Shown here piece by piece: positions 33,302 through 40,581 of a stretch of DNA of 64,000 bases. The position numbers were made by a program, and so were the translations under genes. How positions within the stretch are numbered: position 1 is the stretch's first letter; every line of letters starts with the position of its first letter. The notes beneath the pieces were generated by a model. It searched no databases. It was not told where the DNA came from and worked only from the letters and a program-made list of their open reading frames with translations. Location: assembly GCF_001006805.1 (NCBI RefSeq), contig NZ_LN811357.1, positions 59,446 to 123,445 of the forward strand, written 5' to 3'. Source of the DNA: Microvirga massiliensis (GTDB taxonomy: Bacteria > Pseudomonadota > Alphaproteobacteria > Rhizobiales > Beijerinckiaceae).

Positions 33302-34552
33302 ATGCCCCTTCCCCAATCTTCCTTCCTGAAGACGCTCACCGAACGCGGCTTCATCCACCAATGCACCGACCTTGCCGCCCTCGACGGCGCGCTATCGGCG
33401 GGTCCGGTCGCGGCCTATGTCGGCTTCGACGCCACGGCGGACAGCCTCCATACCGGACATCTCCTGCCCATCATGGCTTTGCGCTGGCTGCAGCGTTCCG
33501 GTCACAAGCCCATCGTGCTGATCGGCGGCGCGACCACGCGCATCGGGGATCCGAGCTTCCGCGATTCCAGCCGGCCCCTGCTCGACGATGAACGGATTGC
33601 CCAGAACATTGCCGGCCTCAGGAAGGTGTTTTCGCGCTACCTCGCCTTCGGCGACGGGCCGACCGACGCCATCATGGTGGACAATGCCGGCTGGCTCGAC
33701 CCGCTGCGCTACCTGCCTTTCCTGCGGGATTTCGGCACGCATTTCACAGTCAACCGCATGCTGACCTTCGACAGCGTGCGCCAGCGGCTCGACCGCGAGC
33801 AGCCCCTGACGCTGCTCGAGTTCAACTACATGGTTCTGCAGGCCTTCGATTTCCTGGAGCTGTCGCGACGTCACGATTGCGTCCTTCAGATGGGCGGATC
33901 GGACCAGTGGGGGAACATCGTCAACGGTGTGGAGCTCGGCCGGCGGATCGACCAGCGGCAGCTCTTCGGCCTGACTACCCCCCTGCTCACCGCATCGTCC
34001 GGCGCGAAGATGGGCAAGACCGCGGGCGGGGCGGTTTGGCTCAATGCGGAACGCCTCAGCCCCTACGAGTTCTGGCAGTTCTGGCGCAACACCGAGGACG
34101 ATGACGTCGCCCGCTTCCTGCGCCTCTTCACGGAGCTGCCGCTCGATGAGGTGTGGCGCCTCGGCGAGTTACGGGGATCGGAGATCAATGAGGCGAAACG
34201 GATCCTCGCGACCGAGGTGACGCGGCTCGCCCATGGCGACGAGGCTGCGGAGCAGGCCGCGCAGACCGCGCACCACACCTTCGCGGAGGGAGGCCAGGCC
34301 GAAGGGCTGCCGAGCGTGGAGGTGCCGCACGCGGAGCTCGAATCCGGCATCCCGCTGGCAAACCTGTTGGCGCTCGCAGGACTCTCCTCATCCCGCAGCG
34401 AGGGACGCCGCCTGATCCGAGGCGGCGGGGCGAGGCTCAACGGCGAGGCCCTGACCGACGAGAACGCGGTCGCGACGGTCGCCGATCTGCGCGACGGCGC
34501 GATCATGCTGACGGCCGGCCGGAAGCGTCATGCGCTGGTCAGGGCTGCGTGA
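33302..34552 (+). CDS. tyrS: Tyrosyl-tRNA synthetase
   Basis: The ATG at 33302 has CAAGGAG upstream and gives 416 residues. The class I Rossmann fold shows YVGFDATADSLHTGHLLP (HIGH-type motif), YNFMVLQAFDF-like tyrosine site (FNYMVLQAFDFLELSRRHDC), GGSDQWGNIVNGVELGRR and the KMSKS-type loop KMGKTAGGAVW. A C-terminal S4 RNA-binding domain is present (LSSSRSEGRRLIRGGGARLN). It charges tRNA-Tyr and is essential. Length and domain order agree with bacterial TyrS. It is probably transcribed on its own. Confidence 0.97.
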   Translation: MPLPQSSFLKTLTERGFIHQCTDLAALDGALSAGPVAAYVGFDATADSLHTGHLLPIMALRWLQRSGHKPIVLIGGATTRIGDPSFRDSSRPLLDDERIAQNIAGLRKVFSRYLAFGDGPTDAIMVDNAGWLDPLRYLPFLRDFGTHFTVNRMLTFDSVRQRLDREQPLTLLEFNYMVLQAFDFLELSRRHDCVLQMGGSDQWGNIVNGVELGRRIDQRQLFGLTTPLLTASSGAKMGKTAGGAVWLNAERLSPYEFWQFWRNTEDDDVARFLRLFTELPLDEVWRLGELRGSEINEAKRILATEVTRLAHGDEAAEQAAQTAHHTFAEGGQAEGLPSVEVPHAELESGIPLANLLALAGLSSSRSEGRRLIRGGGARLNGEALTDENAVATVADLRDGAIMLTAGRKRHALVRAA

Positions 34553-34586
34553 TCATTGAGTAGAGCAGTAGTCGTGGGTTGCGGCT

Positions 34587-34605
34587 TGTAAGGAATTTCC
34601 TTACA
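34587..34605. promoter_or_regulatory. Operator palindrome of the toxin-antitoxin operon
   Basis: TGTAAGGAATTTCCTTACA is a perfect 9-1-9 inverted repeat 25 bases before the antitoxin's TTG start. AbrB-type antitoxins generally bind such repeats in their own promoter, so this is the likely autoregulatory site. Confidence 0.75.
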
Positions 34606-34629
34606 CTAAGAGGTATAGAGGAGGTGTCG

Positions 34630-34848
34630 TTGATCACGAGTAAAATCACGAGCAAGGCGCAGACGACCATCCCGCAAGCGGTGCGCACGGCCCTGAATCT
34701 GAAGGAAGGTGACGAACTGGCCTATCAAATCGAGGATGGAAAGGTCACACTGACAAGGCACGAGCCCCACTCACCCGTCGAGGACCCGTTTGTCACGTTC
34801 TCCGAGTGGGACAGCGAAGCCGATCGGAAGGCTTATGCACGACTTTGA
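34630..34848 (+). CDS. AbrB/SpoVT-domain antitoxin
   Basis: The preferred start is TTG 34630, five bases after GAGGAGGTG, giving 72 residues; an ATG at 34579 would include the operator palindrome. The N-terminal SpoVT/AbrB swapped-hairpin fold is seen in KITSKAQTTIPQAVRTALNL followed by KEGDELAYQIEDGKVTL. The C-terminal acidic tail (EDPFVTFSEWDSEADRKAYA) is typical of the part that binds and blocks a PemK/MazF toxin. It overlaps the toxin gene by 14 bases. Confidence 0.9.
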   Translation: MITSKITSKAQTTIPQAVRTALNLKEGDELAYQIEDGKVTLTRHEPHSPVEDPFVTFSEWDSEADRKAYARL

Positions 34849-35176
34849 GTTCGGCGACGTCATTCGCGTGCCTTTCCCTTATACCGACCGCAATACACGC
34901 CAGCGCCGACCGGCATTCGTCGTGTCGGCGGGCCGCGTCGGAGAGGGGCGATCTTTGCTGTGGGTTCTAATGATCACCAGCGCAGAGAATTGCCCTTGGA
35001 TCGGTGACGTCACGTTCGGTGACAATTACGCAGTGAGTGGATTGCCGGCGCCATCGGTCGTCCGCACCACGAAAATCGCCACCATTGAGGCAAGCCATGC
35101 GGAGCGCATCGGAAAGGCGCCAGAACAGTTGGCGAATGCAGTCACACAGGAGGTCAAAGCCATATTGAACTATTGA
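34835..35176 (+). CDS. PemK/MazF-like mRNA interferase toxin
   Basis: The ATG at 34835 gives 113 residues starting MHDFEFGDVIRVPFPYTDRN. The PemK/MazF core shows FGDVIRVPFPYTDR (first strand and loop), QRRPAFVVSAGRV and SGLPAPSVVRTTKIATIEAS. The family cleaves mRNA at short motifs. Its start overlaps the antitoxin, so expression is coupled. The usual catalytic Arg in the RPA(F)VVS strand is present. The C-terminus is helical (EQLANAVTQEVKAIL). Both genes look intact. Confidence 0.9.
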   Translation: MHDFEFGDVIRVPFPYTDRNTRQRRPAFVVSAGRVGEGRSLLWVLMITSAENCPWIGDVTFGDNYAVSGLPAPSVVRTTKIATIEASHAERIGKAPEQLANAVTQEVKAILNY

Positions 35177-35219
35177 GCGTCAGGGATGGCAGTTGTCGCT
35201 TGCGCAATTCAGGATTTCC

Positions 35220-36158
35220 CTAAGCTCCCAATCGTGCGGCGTACGGCTCCTCGAAATTTTCGTAATCGAGCGGGGTCATGTGCCAGCCGGCGTCGTGCTG
35301 CGCCCAGTAGAATTCCTTCAGCAGCATGCTGATCGGACCGGGCCCGTCATTGCTCATGATGTGCCCGTCGATGCGAGAGACCGGCATCACGCCGCCAGCC
35401 GTGGTCGCGCAGAACATCTCGTCCGCTTCCAGCAGATCGGAGCGCCGCAACGGCACGATGGCGGCATCGATCCTCTTCATCGCGCAAAGGTCCAGCACCG
35501 TCTGGCGCGTGATGCCCTCGAGCGCACCGCGATCCGGCGTGAGAACGCGCCCGTCCTGCACGACGAAGACATTGAAGCCGGGGCCTTCCGTGACGAACCC
35601 GTCGGCATCGAGCAGGACGGTCGTGTCGAAGCCCGCGTCATGCGCCTCGAAGAGGCCACGGGTCAGATCGCCCCAATGGTAGTTCTTCACGGTCGGATCG
35701 ACGGAGCGGCTCGAGATCCGCGGAACGGACGCGATGTGCAGATGCGCGCCCCGCTCCTGGACATCCGGGGGGATGACATCGATCCACGGGATCGCATAGG
35801 CGATGAACGTGTTCTCGCAATCCTGCGGGCGGCGGGAGCCAGCGATGCGTGGCCGTCCGCGCGTCGAGACGAGGGCGACGTAGGAATTCCTCAGGCCACT
35901 CAGCACCACGCATTGGGCGGCGATTCGGGCCATCTCGCCCATTGAATAAGGCGGCACGAGCCGGAGACTATCGAGGGAGCGCTGGAAGCGTTTCAGATGA
36001 TCGTCGAGGCGGAAGAATGCTCCGTTCCGGACATGGACCACGTCATAGGTAGCGTCGGATCGCGTCAGGCCCCAGTCCAGGACCGGGATGGTTGCTTCGT
36101 CGATCGGAACGAAGGCGCCCCTCACATGGGCCGCCCCATTTGAATAATCCTTGCTCAT
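35220..36158 (-). CDS. PLP-dependent class IV aminotransferase (BCAT/D-amino acid transaminase type)
   Basis: The 312-residue protein belongs to fold-type IV transaminases. The PLP-binding Lys is in SVDPTVKNYHWGDL (about residue 158), and LLDADGFVTEGPGFNVFVVQ carries the conserved Glu. DVVHVRNGAFFRLDDHLKRF is the usual N-terminal pattern. It transfers amino groups between branched-chain or D-amino acids and 2-oxo acids, or acts as a lyase in folate synthesis; the substrate cannot be told here. Several relatives in Rhizobiales have been annotated as D-alanine or branched-chain aminotransferases. A strong hairpin lies 22 bases upstream of the ATG. Confidence 0.88.
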   Translation of the reverse strand: MSKDYSNGAAHVRGAFVPIDEATIPVLDWGLTRSDATYDVVHVRNGAFFRLDDHLKRFQRSLDSLRLVPPYSMGEMARIAAQCVVLSGLRNSYVALVSTRGRPRIAGSRRPQDCENTFIAYAIPWIDVIPPDVQERGAHLHIASVPRISSRSVDPTVKNYHWGDLTRGLFEAHDAGFDTTVLLDADGFVTEGPGFNVFVVQDGRVLTPDRGALEGITRQTVLDLCAMKRIDAAIVPLRRSDLLEADEMFCATTAGGVMPVSRIDGHIMSNDGPGPISMLLKEFYWAQHDAGWHMTPLDYENFEEPYAARLGA

Positions 36159-36180
36159 GCCCCGAATCGACCTCCCCAAT

Positions 36181-36219
36181 GCCCGTCAGCGCGTGCCACA
36201 CTGACACGCGCTGACGGGC
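36181..36219. promoter_or_regulatory. Strong 15-base hairpin upstream of the aminotransferase
   Basis: GCCCGTCAGCGCGTG and its exact complement CACGCGCTGACGGGC form a perfect stem around a nine-base loop. On the minus strand it sits in the leader of the aminotransferase gene. There is no T run on either side, so a simple intrinsic terminator is unlikely. It could be an attenuator, mRNA stabiliser or protein-binding site. Confidence 0.6.
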
Positions 36220-36497
36220 AGGCAAATTACTTTGCCGCCCGCGGGGAATACAGCCGGATTCTGAATTTCGGAAGGTTTCGTCGTGTCCGACACACAAAGG
36301 AAGCGGCCCGAATGCTATCCGAGCCGCCAAGTCGTTCTCCTCGACCGGGATTAGGGCACGACTGGCCGAATCGGTCAAGCGAAAAGTATCGAGGCGAACT
36401 TGGCCGCTGGTGTTGCCTTTCAGTGACAGACAACGGCCTGGCAATTGTTATTGAATGAGGCTCTTCCTCTCGGGAAGAGACTCAGGAGCCACGTTAC

Positions 36498-37283
36498 ATG
36501 AAAAGATTGCTACTCTCCGCCACTGCCTTGGTGGCTCTGGCGTCGGTGGCCCAGGCCGCCGATCTGCCGGCACGGGTCGCGCCAGCGCCCGTGTTCACCC
36601 CCGTTCCGGTCTTCACCTGGACCGGCTTCTATGCCGGCGTGAACGCCGGCTGGGGCTGGCGCAACGACAATAACAATGCCGTGCTGTTGACCGGCCCTGG
36701 CCTCCCGGCCGGCTTCGTCGGCGGCACGCTGCTATTCTCGAATAACGACGACGGCGGTTTCACCGGCGGCGGCCAGATCGGCTACAACTACCAGATCGGG
36801 TCGTTCGTGATCGGTGCCGAGGCCGACATCCAGTGGGCCGATACGGACCAGAACATCAACGCCGTCTTCGTGCCGGCGCCCGGCTTTGTTGCCGGCCGAG
36901 ACGTCTTCGTGCCCGGCGTCTTTAATAGCAACGCTCCGGAGTGGTGGGGCTCGGTGCGGGCGCGCCTGGGCGTCGCGATCGACCGGGTCCTGATCTACGC
37001 CACCGGCGGTCTCGCCTACACCGAGGACAACACCGGCTGGGTGGTCGGCGGCGGTGTCGAGTGGGCCCTGCCCGTGAACTGGTTCGGCTCCTCGGCGGTC
37101 ACCTTCGGGGTCGAGGGCCTGTGGATCAACATCGATAGCGACAATAACAACTTCAACAATGGCTTTGTCGGGACGTTCTCGACCCCCGGCAGGGCGCCCG
37201 TTGCGGTCGTCGCACCGGCATTCGACAACAACAACGACAACGAGTTCGGCGTCGTGCGCGCGAAGCTCAACTTCAAGTTCTGA
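36498..37283 (+). CDS. Outer-membrane beta-barrel protein (Omp25/RopB-like)
   Basis: The 261-residue protein has a signal peptide (KRLLLSATALVALASVAQAA), a Pro-rich linker and then an eight-strand-type beta-barrel starting WTGFYAGVNAGWGW. Alternating aromatic strands include IGYNYQIGSFVIGAEADIQW and ATGGLAYT, and it ends in Phe (RAKLNFKF), as outer-membrane proteins do for BAM recognition. Asn/Asp-rich loops (NDNNN) are conspicuous. This family gives structural proteins or small porins of the alphaproteobacterial outer membrane. A clear terminator follows at 37303. Confidence 0.93.
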   Translation: MKRLLLSATALVALASVAQAADLPARVAPAPVFTPVPVFTWTGFYAGVNAGWGWRNDNNNAVLLTGPGLPAGFVGGTLLFSNNDDGGFTGGGQIGYNYQIGSFVIGAEADIQWADTDQNINAVFVPAPGFVAGRDVFVPGVFNSNAPEWWGSVRARLGVAIDRVLIYATGGLAYTEDNTGWVVGGGVEWALPVNWFGSSAVTFGVEGLWINIDSDNNNFNNGFVGTFSTPGRAPVAVVAPAFDNNNDNEFGVVRAKLNFKF

Positions 37284-37302
37284 GCATCGCATCCACAAAC
37301 AC

Positions 37303-37335
37303 AAGGCCCGGCCAAGCGCCGGGCCTTTCTTTTTT
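37303..37335 (+). terminator. Rho-independent terminator after the outer-membrane protein
   Basis: A nine-base stem (AAGGCCCGG and CCGGGCCTT) with a seven-base loop is followed by TTCTTTTTT. It is 20 bases after the stop and clearly oriented with the gene. Confidence 0.9.
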
Positions 37336-37473
37336 GGCGTAGAGCTGTGCGGCAGGCTCAAGGAAACGGACCGCTCACCCCGCCGGTGATGCCTTCGCTG
37401 CAGATCTCGGTCCCTCGGATTTATGCAGATACGGGCTTCCGCTTTTTTGCCCGCACTCTGATATCGCGCTGCC

Positions 37474-38487
37474 CTATCCCGGCGCCGCACCCTGCGTATT
37501 CACATAGACCGCATAAAGCGACTGACTCGCCGCCATGAACAGGCGATTGCGCTTTGGCCCGCCGAAGCAGATGTTCCCGCAGATCTCCGGGAGCCGGATC
37601 CGTCCGATGAGCTTGCCGTCGGGATTCCACACGGTCACCCCACTGTAGCCGACGGCGCGTCCTGCATTGCTCGAGATCCAGAGGTTTCCGTCGACATCAC
37701 AGCGAACACCGTCAGGGCCGCATTTCACGCCGTCGATCATGCAATCCGTGAAGACTTTCTGGTTCGACAGCTTGTTGTCCGAACCAACGTCGAAGACGTG
37801 CACGTCGCCCTTGCCGCCGGGGCCTTGGTCGCCGGGCCCCTTGCCGGTGCTCACGACATAGAGCTTCTTGTAGTCCGGCGAGAAGCACAGGCCATTCGGG
37901 TCCGGCACCTGTTCCTCGGTGACCACGAGATCGATCCTTCCGCTCGGATCGATGCGGTAGCAGTTGGTCGGAAGCTCGCGCCGCCAACCTCCGATTCCCA
38001 CGGCTTGACCCAGCTTCGGGTTGAGCCGTCCAGCCGAATTGCTCGGCCCTCCGGCTGCGTCCGGAGCGCCCTCGTAGAGCTGGCCGCCATAGGGCGGATC
38101 GGTGAACCAGTAGCTTCCGTCCGGATGGGGAACGACGTCGTTCGGCGAGTTGAGGCGCTTGCCCTGATAGGAATCCGCGAGCACCGTAATGGAGCCATCG
38201 AGTTCGTAGCGCACCACGCGGCGCATCAGATGCTCGCAGGAGAGCTGCCGCCCCTGGAAGTCGAAGGAGTTCCCGTTGCTGTTGTTCGACGGAGTGCGGA
38301 AGACGCTGACGCGTCCGTCGTCCTCAAGCCACCGCAATTGCCTGTTGTTCGGGATGTCGCTCCAGACGAGATAACGTCCCTGCGCATTCCACGCCGGCCC
38401 CTCGGACCAGAGCGCTCCGGTCCACAAGCGCTGGATGGCGCTGTTCGGCTGAGCATAGTTGTTGAAGACCGGATCGACGGTGAGCAC
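37474..38487 (-). CDS. SMP-30/gluconolactonase-like protein (frameshifted Tat leader)
   Basis: This frame encodes an SMP-30-type six-blade propeller. RLWTGALWSEGPAWNAQGRY and LVWSDIPNNRQLRWLEDDGR are the N-terminal blades, SPNDVVPHPDGSYWFTDPPY the metal-binding Asn region, and GPDGVRCDVDGNLWISSNAG the Asp-containing active blade. Such enzymes hydrolyse sugar lactones with a divalent metal. The first ATG in this frame (38487) lies inside the expected protein. In the frame next to it, upstream, a Tat signal is found (38488-38699), and a run of eight G on the coding strand sits at the junction. One extra G would join the two frames, so the gene is frameshifted here. Confidence 0.85.
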   Translation of the reverse strand: MLTVDPVFNNYAQPNSAIQRLWTGALWSEGPAWNAQGRYLVWSDIPNNRQLRWLEDDGRVSVFRTPSNNSNGNSFDFQGRQLSCEHLMRRVVRYELDGSITVLADSYQGKRLNSPNDVVPHPDGSYWFTDPPYGGQLYEGAPDAAGGPSNSAGRLNPKLGQAVGIGGWRRELPTNCYRIDPSGRIDLVVTEEQVPDPNGLCFSPDYKKLYVVSTGKGPGDQGPGGKGDVHVFDVGSDNKLSNQKVFTDCMIDGVKCGPDGVRCDVDGNLWISSNAGRAVGYSGVTVWNPDGKLIGRIRLPEICGNICFGGPKRNRLFMAASQSLYAVYVNTQGAAPG

Positions 38488-38699
38488 GTCGGGATCCGTG
38501 AAATAGGTCGTCGGTGCGCCACTCGGGCTGAAATCTCGCGGCGGAGCCGTGACTGTGCTCGGCGGCGCAACAGGGCTCGAGGGGGCCTGTGCCAGCGCCG
38601 CACCCGACCCGAGCGCGACGGCACCCCCCCCAACACCCGCAGCACAGTCCGCCGCGACGTGCCCTCACGGGCAGATTCGATGGACACAGGACTCGACAT
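38488..38699 (-). pseudogene. Out-of-frame Tat signal leader of the SMP-30 gene
   Basis: The start codon at 38699 begins MSSPVSIESAREGTSRRTVL with the twin-Arg motif SRRTVLRVLGG. Beyond the G8 tract (38624-38631 on the plus strand as C8) this frame runs into noise, whereas the alternative frame continues AVALGSGAALAQAPSSPVAP and joins the SMP-30 body. Nine or six G would give a normal Tat-exported protein. It may be a real frameshift mutation, slippage-based switching or a sequencing error in the homopolymer. Confidence 0.75.
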
Positions 38700-38899
38700 G
38701 GAACGCCTCCCTCAGCATGAATTTTGAGACGCAGCTGAAAAAGACACAGTCACTGGAGATCGACCGAAAGCGGCGAGCGGGAGAAACAGCTCCTCTCGCT
38801 TCGGGATCATCGATAGGATGATCAAAGGATCACATCGGAGTCGAGAAGTGTCAACTGAAATGGCAAGCCGCAGGAGAAGTGCTTCATCCCCTGAGGCGG

Positions 38900-39065
38900 T
38901 GGCCTGGATTGCTTCACTTCGTTCGCAATGACGGTGAGGGTGTGAAGATGGGAGGAGCACCGCCGGAAACGGAAGCAGGCTCCTGAACCACTCCCGTCTT
39001 TGCGAGCCGAAGGCGAAGCAATCTACCCGTCGACGGATGCGCTCCTGAATCGCTTCATTCCACTC
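38900..39065. repeat. Family A repeats between lactonase and kinase genes
   Basis: Copies at about 38905-38935 (GGATTGCTTCACTTCGTTCG...) and 39001-39035 (GAGCCGAAGGCGAAGCAATC...) are in opposite orientation. The gap holds no other feature. Confidence 0.75.
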
Positions 39066-39101
39066 GCGATGGCGAAGAGGACGCGAGGAGCAATGAGGTC
39101 G

Positions 39102-40142
39102 TCAAACCGGAAAGGACAGAACGGCGCGTGTCCCGCTGTGATCTGAATCGAATGCGATCTGCGAGCTGAGATTCGAGGCCATGGCTGTCACGATGCGGGT
39201 TCCGAGACCGCTGCCCTGCACGGACCCGTTGCCCGTCCAGCCGACGCCATCGTCCTCGACAATGAGAGACGCGTGGCTTTCCGAGGCCGAGAGAATGACA
39301 CGGATGTCGCCGGACTGCCCCTGCGGATAGGCGTATTTGAACGCGTTCGTGACGAGTTCCACGACGATGACGCCGACGGAGACGGCCTTGTCGGTCGCGA
39401 TCCGCACCGGGTCGGCGCTTAATGTGATCCTGTGCTCGCGTCCGGCTGCCCGCATGGCCCCAGCGAGCTCCTCGACGAGGCCCTCAAGGTAAGTGTCCAT
39501 TTCCACGAAGCGCACGTCGTCGGAAGTGTAGAGACGGCGATGGATCTGGGCGATGGCGGCGATGCGCCCTTGAGTTTCCCTCAGCGCATCCCGCGCCGCC
39601 GGATCGGACGCGATCGCCCGCTGCTGCATGGTGACCAGGGAGGCGACGAGTTGGAGGCTGTTGGCGACGCGATGATTGACCTCGCGCAGAAGCAGTTCCG
39701 CGCGCTCGCGCGCCTCGCGCATCTCCCTTTCTGCAGCCTCCTTTTCACGACGAAGCCTTGCGCCCTCGATGGCCTGGTGGGCCGCATTGCGCAGTAGGTC
39801 GAGAAATACACCGCCAACATCCTTGATGACGTAATCGGCGGCGCCAGCCTTCAGGGCAGCTACTGCAATGCGCCCCTCGTCCGCACCGGTGACGTAGATG
39901 ACCGGCGGCGGATCCGGCAGACCCTGAACTACCGCGAGAACCTCCAGGCCCTCCTTGCCGGGCATGAAGTGGTCGAGCGCGACGACATCGAACGTGGCGT
40001 CCGAGAGCTGCATCAACCCGTCATCGCCACTCGGAGCATAGGTGACTGCGAAGCCATTGCGCCCGAGCGTGCGTTCGACGAGGCGCCCTAGGCCCGGATC
40101 GTCGTCGATGTAGAGAAGGCGGATCGGCCGAGTCTCGGACAC
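39102..40142 (-). CDS. REC-HWE/HisKA2 histidine kinase
   Basis: GTG 40142 with GAGGA five bases upstream gives 346 residues. An N-terminal receiver (about 1-125) shows LLYIDDDPGLGRLVER, VVALDHFMPGKEGLEV (phospho-Asp) and VIYVTGADEG. After a coiled coil, the histidine box is ELLLREVNHRVANSLQLVAS (about 163-182), followed by an ATPase domain (VELVTNAFKYAYP, DDGVGW, GSGLGTRIV). Kinases of the HWE/HisKA2 type often use stand-alone receivers. It is the third gene of the operon, seven bases after the preceding response regulator. A receiver in front of a kinase suggests phosphorelay input. Confidence 0.92.
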   Translation of the reverse strand: MSETRPIRLLYIDDDPGLGRLVERTLGRNGFAVTYAPSGDDGLMQLSDATFDVVALDHFMPGKEGLEVLAVVQGLPDPPPVIYVTGADEGRIAVAALKAGAADYVIKDVGGVFLDLLRNAAHQAIEGARLRREKEAAEREMREARERAELLLREVNHRVANSLQLVASLVTMQQRAIASDPAARDALRETQGRIAAIAQIHRRLYTSDDVRFVEMDTYLEGLVEELAGAMRAAGREHRITLSADPVRIATDKAVSVGVIVVELVTNAFKYAYPQGQSGDIRVILSASESHASLIVEDDGVGWTGNGSVQGSGLGTRIVTAMASNLSSQIAFDSDHSGTRAVLSFPV

Positions 40143-40149
40143 CCTGTCC

Positions 40150-40581
40150 TCACGACGCGTCGGGGATATGCATGACCGAGAGGAACAGACCAAGCTGGCG
40201 GATCGCCTGCGAGAACGAGGCGTATTCGACCGGCTTGGTGATGTAGACATTGGCGCCGAGATCGTAGCAGCGCTCGATCTCGCGTTTGTCGTCGGTCGTC
40301 GTGAGCACGATCACCGGAGCCCGCTTCAGCACGTCGTCACTCTTAAGGCGGGCCAGGATGTCGGTCCCGTGCATGTCCGGCAGGTTGAGATCGAGTAGAA
40401 CCAAGACCGGTCCATTCTTTCGCCCCTCGGGGCTGAACAGGTACTCGAGAGCGCCGGTCCCGCTCGCGAACTGCAGGATCTCGTTGCAGACGCCCGCCCG
40501 CCGGATGTTCTTCTCGATCAGACGCGCATGCCCCTCGTCATCTTCGACCATGATAATGGTCACCGGCTGCTGGTTGGGCAT
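40150..40581 (-). CDS. Rcp1-type response regulator
   Basis: The 143-residue single receiver shows TIIMVEDDEGHARLIEKNIR (acidic pair), VLVLLDLNLPDMHGTDILAR (phospho-Asp in LLDLNLPD), VIVLTTTDDKREIERCYD (Thr) and ANVYITKPVEYASF (Lys). The extended form with RAGV...LQFASGTGALEYLF is typical of receivers partnered with phytochrome-like or PAS kinases (Rcp1 type). Its start overlaps the kinase stop by one base (TAATG), and it is followed by the REC-HWE kinase. It therefore probably shuttles phosphate between the two kinases. Confidence 0.94.
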   Translation of the reverse strand: MPNQQPVTIIMVEDDEGHARLIEKNIRRAGVCNEILQFASGTGALEYLFSPEGRKNGPVLVLLDLNLPDMHGTDILARLKSDDVLKRAPVIVLTTTDDKREIERCYDLGANVYITKPVEYASFSQAIRQLGLFLSVMHIPDAS

